Source: Pyropia yezoensis (Eukaryota; Rhodophyta; Bangiophyceae; Bangiales; Bangiaceae). From it: a stretch of 64,000 nt of DNA. The DNA lies in assembly GCA_009829735.1 (NCBI GenBank), contig CM020620.1, positions 4,456,299 through 4,520,298 on the forward strand, read 5' to 3'. Below, piece by piece: positions 28,935 to 38,983 of the stretch (position 1 is the stretch's first letter; each line of letters opens with the position of its first letter). The notes beneath the pieces were generated by a model. The model had not been told where the DNA came from. It saw only the letters and a list, made by a program, of their open reading frames with translations, and did not search any database. The translations under genes and the position numbers were made by a program.

Positions 28935-30616
28935 ACCACATCCTTCCTGGATGGGGACTTGGTACTTTGGCGGCATTGTCGTGGTCGGTAGTCTGCCAGT
29001 CACTGTAGTCAATGACCCCAGCGCGAAAGCGACACCTCGTGGCCTCCGTCGCCTTGATGAGGATGGCCAAGCTGGGCCGTAGCTACCCTCGGTGGGATTC
29101 ATTCGAGAGAGGCGAGGGGTGAAAGGCGACGGGGGAGAGGAGCACCTGGGGCAGATTGATCGGACCAGGTGCACGAGGGAGAGGCCAGGTCCACGATTCG
29201 GGGAAGCTGCCACGCACGTGCAGGATGCTTGTGGAGGTTCCCAAGTTGAGAGTCAGCACGCAGCAGGGTGGCTCATCGCTGCGTTCTGCACGCCGCTCTT
29301 GCCAGGGATATTCCCGGGAGTTGTTGATCTGTATCTGGCTTGAACGCGGGTGTCATCTGAGGAGCTCCAGCACGCACTCTGCGGGCGCAGGTCTGTCAAA
29401 TGGGTGGGGGACTTTGCCGCTCCCGCAGTCAAGCCGCACGCTTAGACCCCGTCACTCTTTCACCTCCCCATTCCCCGTAGCCTCTATCTCACCCACGGCC
29501 GTAAGCAACGATACCGGCACTGGGTCACATCCGACAAGGATGCGGTCCATCCCCGACAGGCAGACGTCTACTGGCTTGACATAACACGAATGAGCCGCGT
29601 TCTAGCTCTCATCTGCTACGTCGTTCCGCACCAGTCCATGGGGCTCCAATGACCGCGTGGCAAATTTTCCCGCCGCCAGCGGGTCACCCAGCTGCGCACG
29701 AAGCTGCATGTGGCGAATGCCTGGTTCCGCCACCGGCAGGGTGCGGGGCGAGCCCAGCAGCAGCTGCGTCATCCCAGCACCGTCCATGCGGGCTGCCTCC
29801 GCCCCTGTCAAGAGCGCCGACGACCACAAATGTACAGTACATGAACGTACGAAGTGTACTGTACAGCTCGTCGGCCAACGAGGGCCGTGCACGTATGTAT
29901 GACGGGCATCTATGTAGTGAAGACGCACTCTACGGAGCGCTCCGCGGTGTACTGTACATGCAGTGTACTGTACTGTGGAGACACATGCACACTCTGGAGC
30001 ACCTCCTGGAGGCTCCACTTTCTCTCTTTGCAAATGGCTCGTCTGGCGTTCGCACCGGACCCCGCTCATGATGAAACCGGCTGACAGACCAGCCATGAAT
30101 CCTCGTCATAAAATTTGTTCAAATTCGCCCAACTTGTGGTCACGCGACCCATCACGTCTGCTGGTCATGGGAGCGCGGAGACCAGCGAGGTGTGCCGTGA
30201 CGAGAGGGCCAGCTAATACCAGCAAACGCATGCAGACAGGCACGCATGGAAGCGTGAAGGCACTCACTTGGTGCGCCCCTTCCTGTTCCGAGGCTGGACA
30301 TCCTTGTGCGTGAGCGTGGACGGCTTCATCTGACGCCCCACTTGCGCGGCACGCGCTGGCCCCTACTGGCCGCGCGTTGTTTGCGGTCTCATCACACGCC
30401 TGACGGATCGCTTTTCTCGTACGCGGCGCTTCTGTTGGCGGCTTCGAGTCCCCGTCTCTTGAGTCAACGTCACCTGTTGGCCTCTCTCCCTCGACTCGCC
30501 CTTTCGTTTCCTCTCCCTCGACTGGCCCTTTTTTCCTCTTCCTTCTTCTTGTTTCCCTAGTTCTTCGCTTTCTCGTTCTCATTCTTGGCGCCGTGCCTAC
30601 ACGGGTGCCCGACACG
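28935..30616. other. Intergenic region with TGTACTGTACA motif cluster
   Basis: No supported gene. Repeated TGTACAGTACA/TGTACTGTACA motifs occur at 29831-29842, 29854-29866 and 29947-29975. A long CT-rich stretch (about 30420-30560) precedes the metacaspase and is probably its leader. Confidence 0.45.
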
Positions 30617-32233
30617 ATGAGCGGCGCCCCACCCCCCGATACGTGGTCGTCGAGCAGCCGCGGAGTCGGTGGCAGCGGCGGCTATGGCGGCTACGGCGCA
30701 CCCTCCCCTGGGAGCGGTGGCTATGGCCCGCCGCCCGGCGGTGCTTATGGTCAGCCGCCGGCCCACGGGCCGCCGCCGTCTGGGTTTGACGCCGAGTACG
30801 AGGCGCGCATCCGGCAGCAGAATGAGGAGGAGGCTCGTGGTGCTGGTGGCGGCGGTCAAACGCCGTATGGATCTTCCTTGGGGCCTTACCCACCGCAGCA
30901 GCAGGACCCGTATGGCCAGCACCCGCAGCAGCAGCAGCAGCACACCTACGCCGGGGCGCACGGTGGCTATCGTGCGCAGCCGCCGTCCTACCACGCGCAG
31001 CCCCCGCACCCACCTTCGTACGCCCACGGTGCGCCGCCGTCCAATTACGGAGCCGCCCCACCCATTCAGCACGTGCCGACACCGCACGTGCCGTTCGGCC
31101 CCGCCCACCCGGCCACCGGCTACGTGCAGCCACCCAACGCGCCGGCACCCCAGTATGGCCCGTCTGCTTCCGGTCCCGCCACCGGTTGGACCCCGTCGGG
31201 CCGAAAGCGCGCGCTTTTGATTGGCATCAACTACAAGGGCACCCCATCTGCGCTGGCAGGCTGCGTCAATGATGTGCGGTACATTCAGTACCTGCTGGCG
31301 TCGAAGTTTGGGTTCCGCCCATCGGACTTCGTCATCCTCACCGACGAGCGGGTGGATGTGCCTGGCGCACGGACGGGCCCACCGACACGTGCGTCAATCC
31401 TTGCAGAGATGCGCGCGCTCTTGTCGGGGGCGCAGCCCGGAGACTCGCTCTTCCTCCACTTTTCAGGACACGGCAAGCAAATCAAGGACGTGAGCGGCGA
31501 CGAAGAAGATGGTCTGGACGAGGCCATTCTGCCATCTGACTACCTGCGGTCGGGCCACATTGTCGACGATGAGATGTACCATATTCTGGTGCGGCCAATG
31601 CCGCGAGGCGTTCGCCTCACAGCCATCATTGACGCTTGCCACTCGGCCACGGGCCTCGACTTGCCCTATGTGCACGGCGCGCCTGGAGGCAGTCAATATG
31701 GGGGGGGCGCTGTGGCTGCACAGGGTCGTGGTGGCCTCAGCAGCCTGCTGTCTGGCGGGGGTGGCGGCAACGCGGCGCTGGCCAGCATGGCCATGGCCGC
31801 CTTGGGTGGCGGCAAGAAGCCCATGATTGGCGGCGGTGGCGGCAGCGGCGGCGGCGGCGGGGGCTCCCTGGGCGCCATTCTATCGGCTGTAGTGATGGGC
31901 GCGTCTGGCAAGCCGCTGAGCGGCAAGCAACAGGCGCGGATGGTGGAGAAACGGCAGCCCAACCCCAATGCCGGGGAGGTCATTGCATTTAGCGCGTGTG
32001 AGGACCATGCGACGGCGGCAGACACGCACGGGGCGGCGGGAGGCTACGCCACCGGCGCCTGCACGTACAGCTTCATCCAGGCGATTGAGCACGGGGGTCG
32101 TGACTGGCACAGCTACACATTTGAGAGCCTTCTCGTCGAGATGCGGAGAAAGATGCGGGCCAAGGGGCTCAAGCAGGTCCCACAGCTGACCAGCTCTTTC
32201 CCCATGAGCATCTCCTCGCGCTTTATCGTCTGA
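30617..32233 (+). CDS. Type I metacaspase
   Basis: 538 residues from the ATG at 30617 (an upstream in-frame codon at 30593 is GTG). The N-terminal ~190 residues are a Pro/Gln/Tyr/Gly-rich prodomain (repeats such as GGYGPPPGGAYGQPP and a CAG-encoded Gln run), with no LSD1 zinc finger. The p20 domain starts at RKRALLIGINYKG. Catalytic His is in HFSGHG (residue about 285) and Cys in IIDACHSAT (about 341). A ~90-residue Gly/Ala-rich linker precedes the p10-like part (VIAFSACEDHATAAD, GACTYSFIQAIE). The prodomain plus a p20-p10 order without a long type-II linker places it in type I. Metacaspases are Ca-dependent Arg/Lys-specific proteases acting in stress and cell death. One exon. Confidence 0.94.
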   Translation: MSGAPPPDTWSSSSRGVGGSGGYGGYGAPSPGSGGYGPPPGGAYGQPPAHGPPPSGFDAEYEARIRQQNEEEARGAGGGGQTPYGSSLGPYPPQQQDPYGQHPQQQQQHTYAGAHGGYRAQPPSYHAQPPHPPSYAHGAPPSNYGAAPPIQHVPTPHVPFGPAHPATGYVQPPNAPAPQYGPSASGPATGWTPSGRKRALLIGINYKGTPSALAGCVNDVRYIQYLLASKFGFRPSDFVILTDERVDVPGARTGPPTRASILAEMRALLSGAQPGDSLFLHFSGHGKQIKDVSGDEEDGLDEAILPSDYLRSGHIVDDEMYHILVRPMPRGVRLTAIIDACHSATGLDLPYVHGAPGGSQYGGGAVAAQGRGGLSSLLSGGGGGNAALASMAMAALGGGKKPMIGGGGGSGGGGGGSLGAILSAVVMGASGKPLSGKQQARMVEKRQPNPNAGEVIAFSACEDHATAADTHGAAGGYATGACTYSFIQAIEHGGRDWHSYTFESLLVEMRRKMRAKGLKQVPQLTSSFPMSISSRFIV

Positions 32234-33140
32234 GAAAGTGTTGATTGTTTTTCTGTTCTGTGTGCACGGGGTGGCAAGAGTGTTCTTTCTGTGTGTGGAA
32301 CCGTGAAGGGACGTTGTTTGACGCGCATTTCATGCTCCTCTTCTTGATGGTCACGTTGGGAGCGAGGCAGTCCGTACCTTTGCAACAGCCGCGGTGTCGA
32401 CGACTCTCCAGTGACACATCGGCCGGCACTGCCTGCTGCAGCTCGTGGTACACCTGTGATGCGTTGTAGACGATCCATCTCTTATATGTACAGAAGTATC
32501 TGTCTGCAGCCGGTAATGTAGGAACGAAGAATGTACGTATGCGGCCCACACTGCACCTTCGTGCCGCGTGGGACCCGCGCTTGTGCCGGGGAGCTGAGTA
32601 CATAGAAGGTACGGCACGGTCCCTCCGCGAACGGCTCATTGCACGACGCGCGAGTGTGGGTCTGAGATTCAACCCTGATTGGATGGCCATTCTTCGAAGT
32701 GACCTTTTTGCCAGCAAGGGCAGTGCGGGGCGATCCGCTGTGCTACATACGCTGCGTGTCGCTGGTCGCATCTCTGTTACGCGAAGCACCTCTTGGCGCC
32801 GCCCGGCCAGCTGGGCGGCGCCGCCGTCTCCTTCGGCGGGCTTGCCCTGGTACCACCCTATTCCGGACCACTATCCTCGCTGCACTGTTGGATGCTGACC
32901 GTGTCTGTGGGCGCGCCTCCTCCGTTTTTTTTTGTTTGGCCGCCCTCCGGCGGCTGCACAACAGTCCCGGCCGTGGCTGCACGACATCCCTTCCCTCATC
33001 AAGGGACGCCTTCCCTGCCCTCGCCTCCGCTCTCCCCTCCCCGCCTCTGCTCGTCACCCCCCCGGCTCGCCCCCCCCCCTGTTCCCTGAGGGCTTTCTTA
33101 AAGCCGCGGGGGGCGCCTCCTGCCTGGCTGCCGGCCTGCC
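32234..33140. other. Spacer between metacaspase and NDOR1 genes
   Basis: No gene seen. It contains a GC-rich inverted repeat, GGCGCCGCCC ... GGGCGGCGCC (32795-32822), and CT-rich sequence leading into the NDOR1 ATG. Confidence 0.4.
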
Positions 33141-35402
33141 ATGGGGGATGTGGCCACCTCTCCACCGCCCCACACCTACACCTCGGTCCGCATTCTGTAC
33201 GCGTCGGATACTGGCACCGCCGCGGAGCTGGCTGCGGACCTGGCAGACCTCCTCCGTACGGCCGCGGCGGACCGCAACCCCCCGCTGCCTGTCAGCGTCT
33301 CGCCAATGCTGCGGAGCTCCCTCCCCCCCCACGCGCCCCCCCCCCACGAGGGGGACGGCTGCCCCTTGCACCTGCTGCTCATCTCCACGGCCGGCGACGG
33401 GGTGCTACCCGCGCCGGTGCTCCCCGCGTGGCGGGGCCTGTGCGTCGCGGCGCTGCCGCGCACCACCGCCGCGGGGGTGCGGCTCGCAGTGTTTGGCCTG
33501 GGCGACCGGCGGTACGCACGGTTTGGGGCGGCCGCCCGCAAGGTGAGCCGCCGGCTGGTCGACGGCCTCGGCGCCACGGCGGTGCTGCCGCTGGTGCTGA
33601 GCGACGAGTCCGCGGCAGGCGGCGGGGGTCACGACGCCGCGTTTGTGCCATGGGTCGAGGACGTGCTCAGCCTGCTGGGGCTACCCCGCGACGCCGCGGC
33701 GGGGGCCGGACCACCCGCAGAAAAGTATGTGGTGACCCTTGTCGACGCGGGCGGCGTGGAGCGGGCGGGCGGTCGGTCGCTGCGGGCCATGGCCGCCGCC
33801 CACGCTTGGCCGGTCGGTGTCGATGGCGCGCCCTCTGTGTCCCCGGAGGGCGTCGCCGCGTGGGGACGCTGGATGCCTGCGGACGACGCTGTCGACGGCG
33901 ATTCGGCGGAGCCGGCGGAGGCGGCTGACGTTCGAGGGACGGGCGGCGGCAATGATAGTGCGACGGGCACACGCTCGCCGGGCGTGTGGGCGGGCGCTCC
34001 CGACGAGCGGGTGTCGGTGCTGGTGGACCCTACCGGGGGGCGGCCGCCCACCGGCGGTGATGCGGATGCGGCGACGGCGCCCCGCCCGCCTGTCCTGCCG
34101 CTGACCGTCGTGGCCAGCGCGGTCATGACCGACGCTGCGGTCATGGCCGCCGACGGGGACAACCGGGTGGTGCGGGAGGTGCGGCTGCGTGCTCCCGGTG
34201 GCGCCGACTCCCCCGCCTATGCCCCCGGCGACGTGGTGCATCTGGCGGTCCGCAACCGCCCCGCGGCAGTGGCGGCTTTCCTCTCCCTGACGGGCCTGTC
34301 ACCGGAAACGGCCATTCACATTGCCGCCGCGGACGGCGGTGCCACACCGCTGCTCAACACGGTCAACCCCGCGACGGTGGCCGAGGTGGTCGCCGCCCAC
34401 CTGGACATCACCGCCGCCCCGAGCCGCCTCTTTTTCGCCCGCCTCGCGCCCTACGCAACTGACCCCGCCGCCGCCGAGCGGCTCCGCTACTTTGCCTCCC
34501 CCGACGGCCCCGGCGCCGCGGCGCGGCGGCAGTACGCGATCGCCGAGGCGCGCACCCTCCTCATGGTCCTCCGCGACTTCCCGTCGGCGCGCCCGCCACT
34601 GGCCGCCCTCCTCCGCCTCATCCCGCGACTCCGCCCGCGGGCCTACTCTCTCGCGTCTGCGGCCGCGGCACACGGGCGCGAGCTGGCCATTGCCGCTGCA
34701 CTCGTTGAGTACGTGACGCCCCTGCGGCGGCGGCGACGGGGGGTGGCGTCGGCGTTTTTTACCGCCCTCGCGCCGGGCGACGTGGTGCCCGGCTGGATCG
34801 CGCCGGGTGTTCTTGCGTTTGACGGCAGCGGGGGGTCGGGCGGGGCCATGCCCCCAGGGGGGGGCATCTGTGTGGGGCCCGGCACGGGCATCGCGCCCTT
34901 TCGCGCGTACGCTCACCACCTGTGGGCGGTAGTGGCGGCGGCAGCCGCGGCGCCAGCGGTGCCAGCGGAGCGGCCAGCAGCCGCTGCCGCCGATACCAAT
35001 GGCGCTTCGCCGACGCCGGGCCCCGGCGTGCACATCTTTTTCGGCTGCCGCCACGAGGCGGGGGACAACCTGTTTCACGCCGACTGGGCGAAGCTGCCCG
35101 TCACTTTGCGGGCGGCCTTTTCGCGGGACCCCCCCCCCACGTCACGCGCCTACGTCACTGACCTGCTCGTGTCACCCGGCGGCGCGTTGGCGGTGCGGGC
35201 GGTGGTGGCGGCGGGAGGGAGCATCTTTGTCGCGGGTGCAGCTGGCGCCATGCCCCGGGACGTGCGGGCGGCGGTGGTGACCGCTCTGGCGGGGGCAGAC
35301 GGGGGGGGGGGGGAGGGGAGGGAGGCCGCCACGGCCGCGGCAGAGCGGGTGGTGAGCATGCTCGAGTCTACGGGGCGCTACCAGGTGGAGTGCTGGGCGT
35401 GA
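33141..35402 (+). CDS. NDOR1: NADPH-dependent diflavin oxidoreductase 1 (Tah18/NDOR1)
   Basis: 753 residues, one exon. An FMN-binding flavodoxin domain (about 14-170) starts ILYASDTGTAAELA and includes ISTAGDGVLP and the LGDRRYARF block. An Ala/Gly/Asp-rich linker follows. The FAD domain (about 320-560) includes RPRAYSLAS. The NADPH domain starts at GPGTGIAPFRAY (near 579), with FGCRHEAGDNLFHADW and the terminal YQVECWA, which matches the characteristic aromatic end of NDOR1. Family role: electron donor to anamorsin/Dre2 in cytosolic iron-sulphur assembly. NDOR1 is normally near 600 residues; the excess is low-complexity insertion. Confidence 0.93.
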   Translation: MGDVATSPPPHTYTSVRILYASDTGTAAELAADLADLLRTAAADRNPPLPVSVSPMLRSSLPPHAPPPHEGDGCPLHLLLISTAGDGVLPAPVLPAWRGLCVAALPRTTAAGVRLAVFGLGDRRYARFGAAARKVSRRLVDGLGATAVLPLVLSDESAAGGGGHDAAFVPWVEDVLSLLGLPRDAAAGAGPPAEKYVVTLVDAGGVERAGGRSLRAMAAAHAWPVGVDGAPSVSPEGVAAWGRWMPADDAVDGDSAEPAEAADVRGTGGGNDSATGTRSPGVWAGAPDERVSVLVDPTGGRPPTGGDADAATAPRPPVLPLTVVASAVMTDAAVMAADGDNRVVREVRLRAPGGADSPAYAPGDVVHLAVRNRPAAVAAFLSLTGLSPETAIHIAAADGGATPLLNTVNPATVAEVVAAHLDITAAPSRLFFARLAPYATDPAAAERLRYFASPDGPGAAARRQYAIAEARTLLMVLRDFPSARPPLAALLRLIPRLRPRAYSLASAAAAHGRELAIAAALVEYVTPLRRRRRGVASAFFTALAPGDVVPGWIAPGVLAFDGSGGSGGAMPPGGGICVGPGTGIAPFRAYAHHLWAVVAAAAAAPAVPAERPAAAAADTNGASPTPGPGVHIFFGCRHEAGDNLFHADWAKLPVTLRAAFSRDPPPTSRAYVTDLLVSPGGALAVRAVVAAGGSIFVAGAAGAMPRDVRAAVVTALAGADGGGGEGREAATAAAERVVSMLESTGRYQVECWA

Positions 35403-38400
35403 TGTGGTCGGTGCGGCTGTGGCTGCGAGTGGGTAGATCGGGAAGGTGGAGGATAGGTGTTAGAGTGAGGAGGGGGGGGGGAATGGGGTTGCACTCGTGC
35501 GCCACTGGCTTGTGCCTACTTTTTTTCTGGCGCAGAGCCCCACGGCTGGCTGGTCGCAGACGACACGCTCCTTGTGCGGTGGCTTCGATTTCTCCCCTTG
35601 GGACTGCGACTCCTGCACCGAGGGATGTGTGACCCCTTCAAGAAGGAATGCGTCGCTCCCCCAGGAGGATGAGACCCCGTTGCTCTACCAACCAATCTCC
35701 TCTCACTATGCGTAGAGCACCGTGGGGGGTCCCCTTTGCTCCTGCCCATCGCTGCCCCTCCGCGGGACAACCACAACAGACTGCGGGTGCAACAACATAC
35801 CCGCGTGCGCCGCCGTCCCGCGCCCTACCCACAGCTGTGGTCGCTGCCCTCTATATGGGGAGCAGCGGCGGGGAACGCGGCGGGGGCCGTTGTTCCCCCG
35901 CAGCTCCACTTCTCGACGATGCGATGGACGACCGCTCCCCTCCCCACCCCGTTGCACCTGCTTAAAGTGACGCTGGCGTCTCTGCGTACATATCAAACTG
36001 GAAACAACAGAAACTAGTGACGGGAGACGGCAATCCTTTCGTGGAGGAGGGGAAAGGCTGGCGCGCTCGACTGCCCCTGCTTCTTGGACCGCACGCCGCG
36101 GCTCTCCCCCCGGCCATGACGGTGAAGGCAGTCTGCCGTGTCGTGCGGCCTAATGTGGCGCCGAGCCTCCCGTTGACGGATAGGTAGCAACTCCACCACC
36201 TCCGCGACACGGTGGTGATGCGTCCCTTTGTGGCGCGCCAGGGTCGCCAGTGGCCCTGTGGAATAGCGCCGCAGCACCAGCTCCAGTCCGCCTGAGGCGC
36301 CATTGTCGTGGCCACACTCCTCTCCAGGCACGCAGCTGAGGGAGATCCCGGTTGAGCGAGCGACGGATCCCCCGCGGGATGGGGCGCGGCTGTGCCCGCC
36401 ACGCCCCGCGCACGGCTATCCGCCGCCCGTCAGGGCCGTGTGGGCGATAGCTGAACCCGACGGGCCATCATGGCTGCCACAACGATGACGGAGGCCAGGG
36501 AGGAACCACCATTCTCCCCACCCCCACTCGTACATAGACAGCCGAATACATACATACTGACAAGCCGCCCACCCGCGCTATGTACGAGGCGCGGTGGCTC
36601 GGGACAGACGGCCACCGAGCTGGCACATTCCTGACACAGTCGCCTGGGAGCGACGACCAGCGCACACCCCTCTCTATGCGTCCTCCCGGGCCGCCCTCAC
36701 CACCTAGACGACAAGGACGCTATGTACTCCGTGAATCTCGCCAGAAGGGCGTTGCTGGTCCAGCCCAGCATCGCGCGGTGTCATGCGCTGTCGCAGCGAG
36801 TATGGAATACACCTGGCGAAAAAAGATCACAGGTCTCTCGTCCAACATGGGTGCGGTCAACGGGCTGTGGGCCGCCCATCCGCCTGCCGTCGACCATCTA
36901 TCCGGCGACGGCGTGCCGCTTGTCAGGCGCCGGCGCCGGCGCGGGGCGCTGTCCCCTCCAATACCTGCTGAGCCCCTTATTTCTGCTGCGGTGGCAGCCG
37001 CGGTGGGCCCGTTCTGGGGTGTGCTTACACCCGGCTGAACGCGGCGCCCATCATGGGCGCCGCGTTCAGCCGGGTCCATGATGGAGCAGACCAGTCCCAG
37101 ACCCACTCTGCGACATGAAGTCGTGATTTGAGGCCAAAGTGGTGATCCCGTTGTCAACCCGCCCTCTCCTCGCCAGGTGGCTCGCATAGTGGAGAGCTTG
37201 CATGGGAATCACAGCGCACACCCATTTGTTGCTATGATCTAGGTCAACACGAGCGCAATATGACCCCCTCCACTCGCCCCGCGCACAATCACACCAACCA
37301 GAGTGACCCTGTCTCGATCTCACGGTGCAGCATCCCCTCTCCATTTCCACATCTCACCCAGAGGTGCCAATGAAGGGCGGTGGCTCCACCCATATGTGAG
37401 CGACAACAGTGTCAGACCTATCACTCCAGCCGCTGTGCCCCTTTTTGTAGGTCCAACGCACCGTCTCTGATGTTTTTTTGCAGCCTCCAGGCCTATCCCG
37501 TTGCCATTACAGCGACCTCAGGAGGACAACAAGCGAGGCGGCGTGTGTCCCTGCGCGCGCGCCTCTGGGTCGGGGCCCACCCCGAGACGCCCACCCTCTC
37601 CCACCTTGGCACATCCACCACACCCAACACCATCATGGCATGATGGCTTGGCCGTGCATTGCTCGCCAGCTCACACGAATATGCCCCCCCGCCCACCGTG
37701 GGTGACACATTCCCTCCCATCCACGACAGTGCGCTGGCCACTGCCGCCGCGTCGCGGCGGCGGCTCGACAGGGACACGCCGCTGCGTCGGTGGTGGTGCG
37801 GGGTGGAACCCACCAGGCGGGGGGAGACGTGGACCCTTGCTGCCCCCACCCCCTGCACCACCATTTTTGGGCGGCGGCGGGCGGGGGGATCCAGATGAGC
37901 GGCGGTGCTTGCACGGCTGTCGTCACGCCCCCCCCCCCGCGGCCGCGGGGATATCGGTATGTAGGGGGTCGGTCGTCGCTACTGCCGCGCGGGGCTCTCG
38001 CACGGCGCGCACCGCGCCGCGGCCCCTGGAGGGGACATGCTCGTGACCAGCACCGGTGGGCGCGGGGCGGGGGGGGGGCGGTGGGGGCGGCGGAGGGTGG
38101 GGGCGGGTGTGGGGTCTCGCTCGGGCGTGTGGGAGACTCTCCCCGCCCCGCCTCTCGCCCAACCGACTCCCGGTACAGATCATCCTCTCCTCGCGCTCCC
38201 CCCCCCTCCCTTGTTCTGTTACCATTCCTGGACCCCCCCCCCCCGCCCCCACTGCGCGCGTGCGGCCTTTGCAGTCGTGGGGGGGGCGGGGGGGTTGGTT
38301 GGTGGGGAGGAGGGTGAGGGATAGGTGTCATGGCCGAGGGTGGGCGTGTCAAGGGCGGGGTCTGCGTGTGTCATGGGCGGGCGGCGACCGCCCCTACCAC

Positions 38401-38983
38401 CACGCTCCTCGGCAGAGCGCTGTGCGTGCAGCAGCTGGAAGAGGGTGCTCAGCCGGCTCCACCCTTCTTGTTTGCCTCTGGCAGCGCCGCCTGCCAGCCG
38501 CGCGACTCCCCCCCCCACCCTGCGACGACCACCAACGAGGTCCCCACCACCCACCGCAGCGGGGTCTGCGCCTCTGTCGCACGCCGGCCAGCGTGCAGCC
38601 TACTCCGCACCGGTGGCGGCGCCCCTCCACCAGCCCCTTTTGCCTGCGCGCACCTCCCGCCGCCGCACCCGCCAATGGAGACGCGCCGCCCGCGTGTGTC
38701 TGACCGGGGGGCACTCTTAAGAGGAGGGGAGAGGTTGGCCGCACCCGCCCGCGTGCAGCGGTCCATCTCCTCTTCGTTGCCCGCCGGCTCCGCTTCCCCT
38801 CAGCCCCCTCTCTCGGGCATGCGCTGGTGGGGGGCACCACCCACACGATTCGTCGCTGCCGTCGACACGCGCGCCGCCCAACGGCGCGGCCCGGTCCCGC
38901 TCGCACCGTCCCCTTCCCCCCCCCCCCCCCCCCTCTCCTCCCCTCCCGTGCCCCCCCCTCCCCATCCCCTGGCAGCTGTACCA
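35403..38983. other. 3.6-kb gene-poor region
   Basis: No supported gene. Predicted ORFs on both strands overlap each other and are Pro/Arg/Gly-rich composition artefacts. The region holds poly-C/poly-G runs (37927, 38233, 38919) and the perfect hairpin at 37029-37075. The frame of the next gene is open back to 38330, but its composition there is non-protein-like. Confidence 0.5.
37029..37075. repeat. Perfect 23-bp inverted repeat with 1-bp centre
   Basis: Left arm 37029-37051 (starting ACCCGGCTGAACGCGG) and right arm 37053-37075 are exact reverse complements around a single C at 37052. It would form a long GC-rich hairpin. It is not part of any gene I can see. Confidence 0.9.

Noticed and set aside
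38330..38983. Upstream extension of the multidomain protein frame
   Set aside because: The composition is unlike protein (long Pro/Arg runs from poly-C), and the ATG at 38984 is directly followed by a signal-like sequence.
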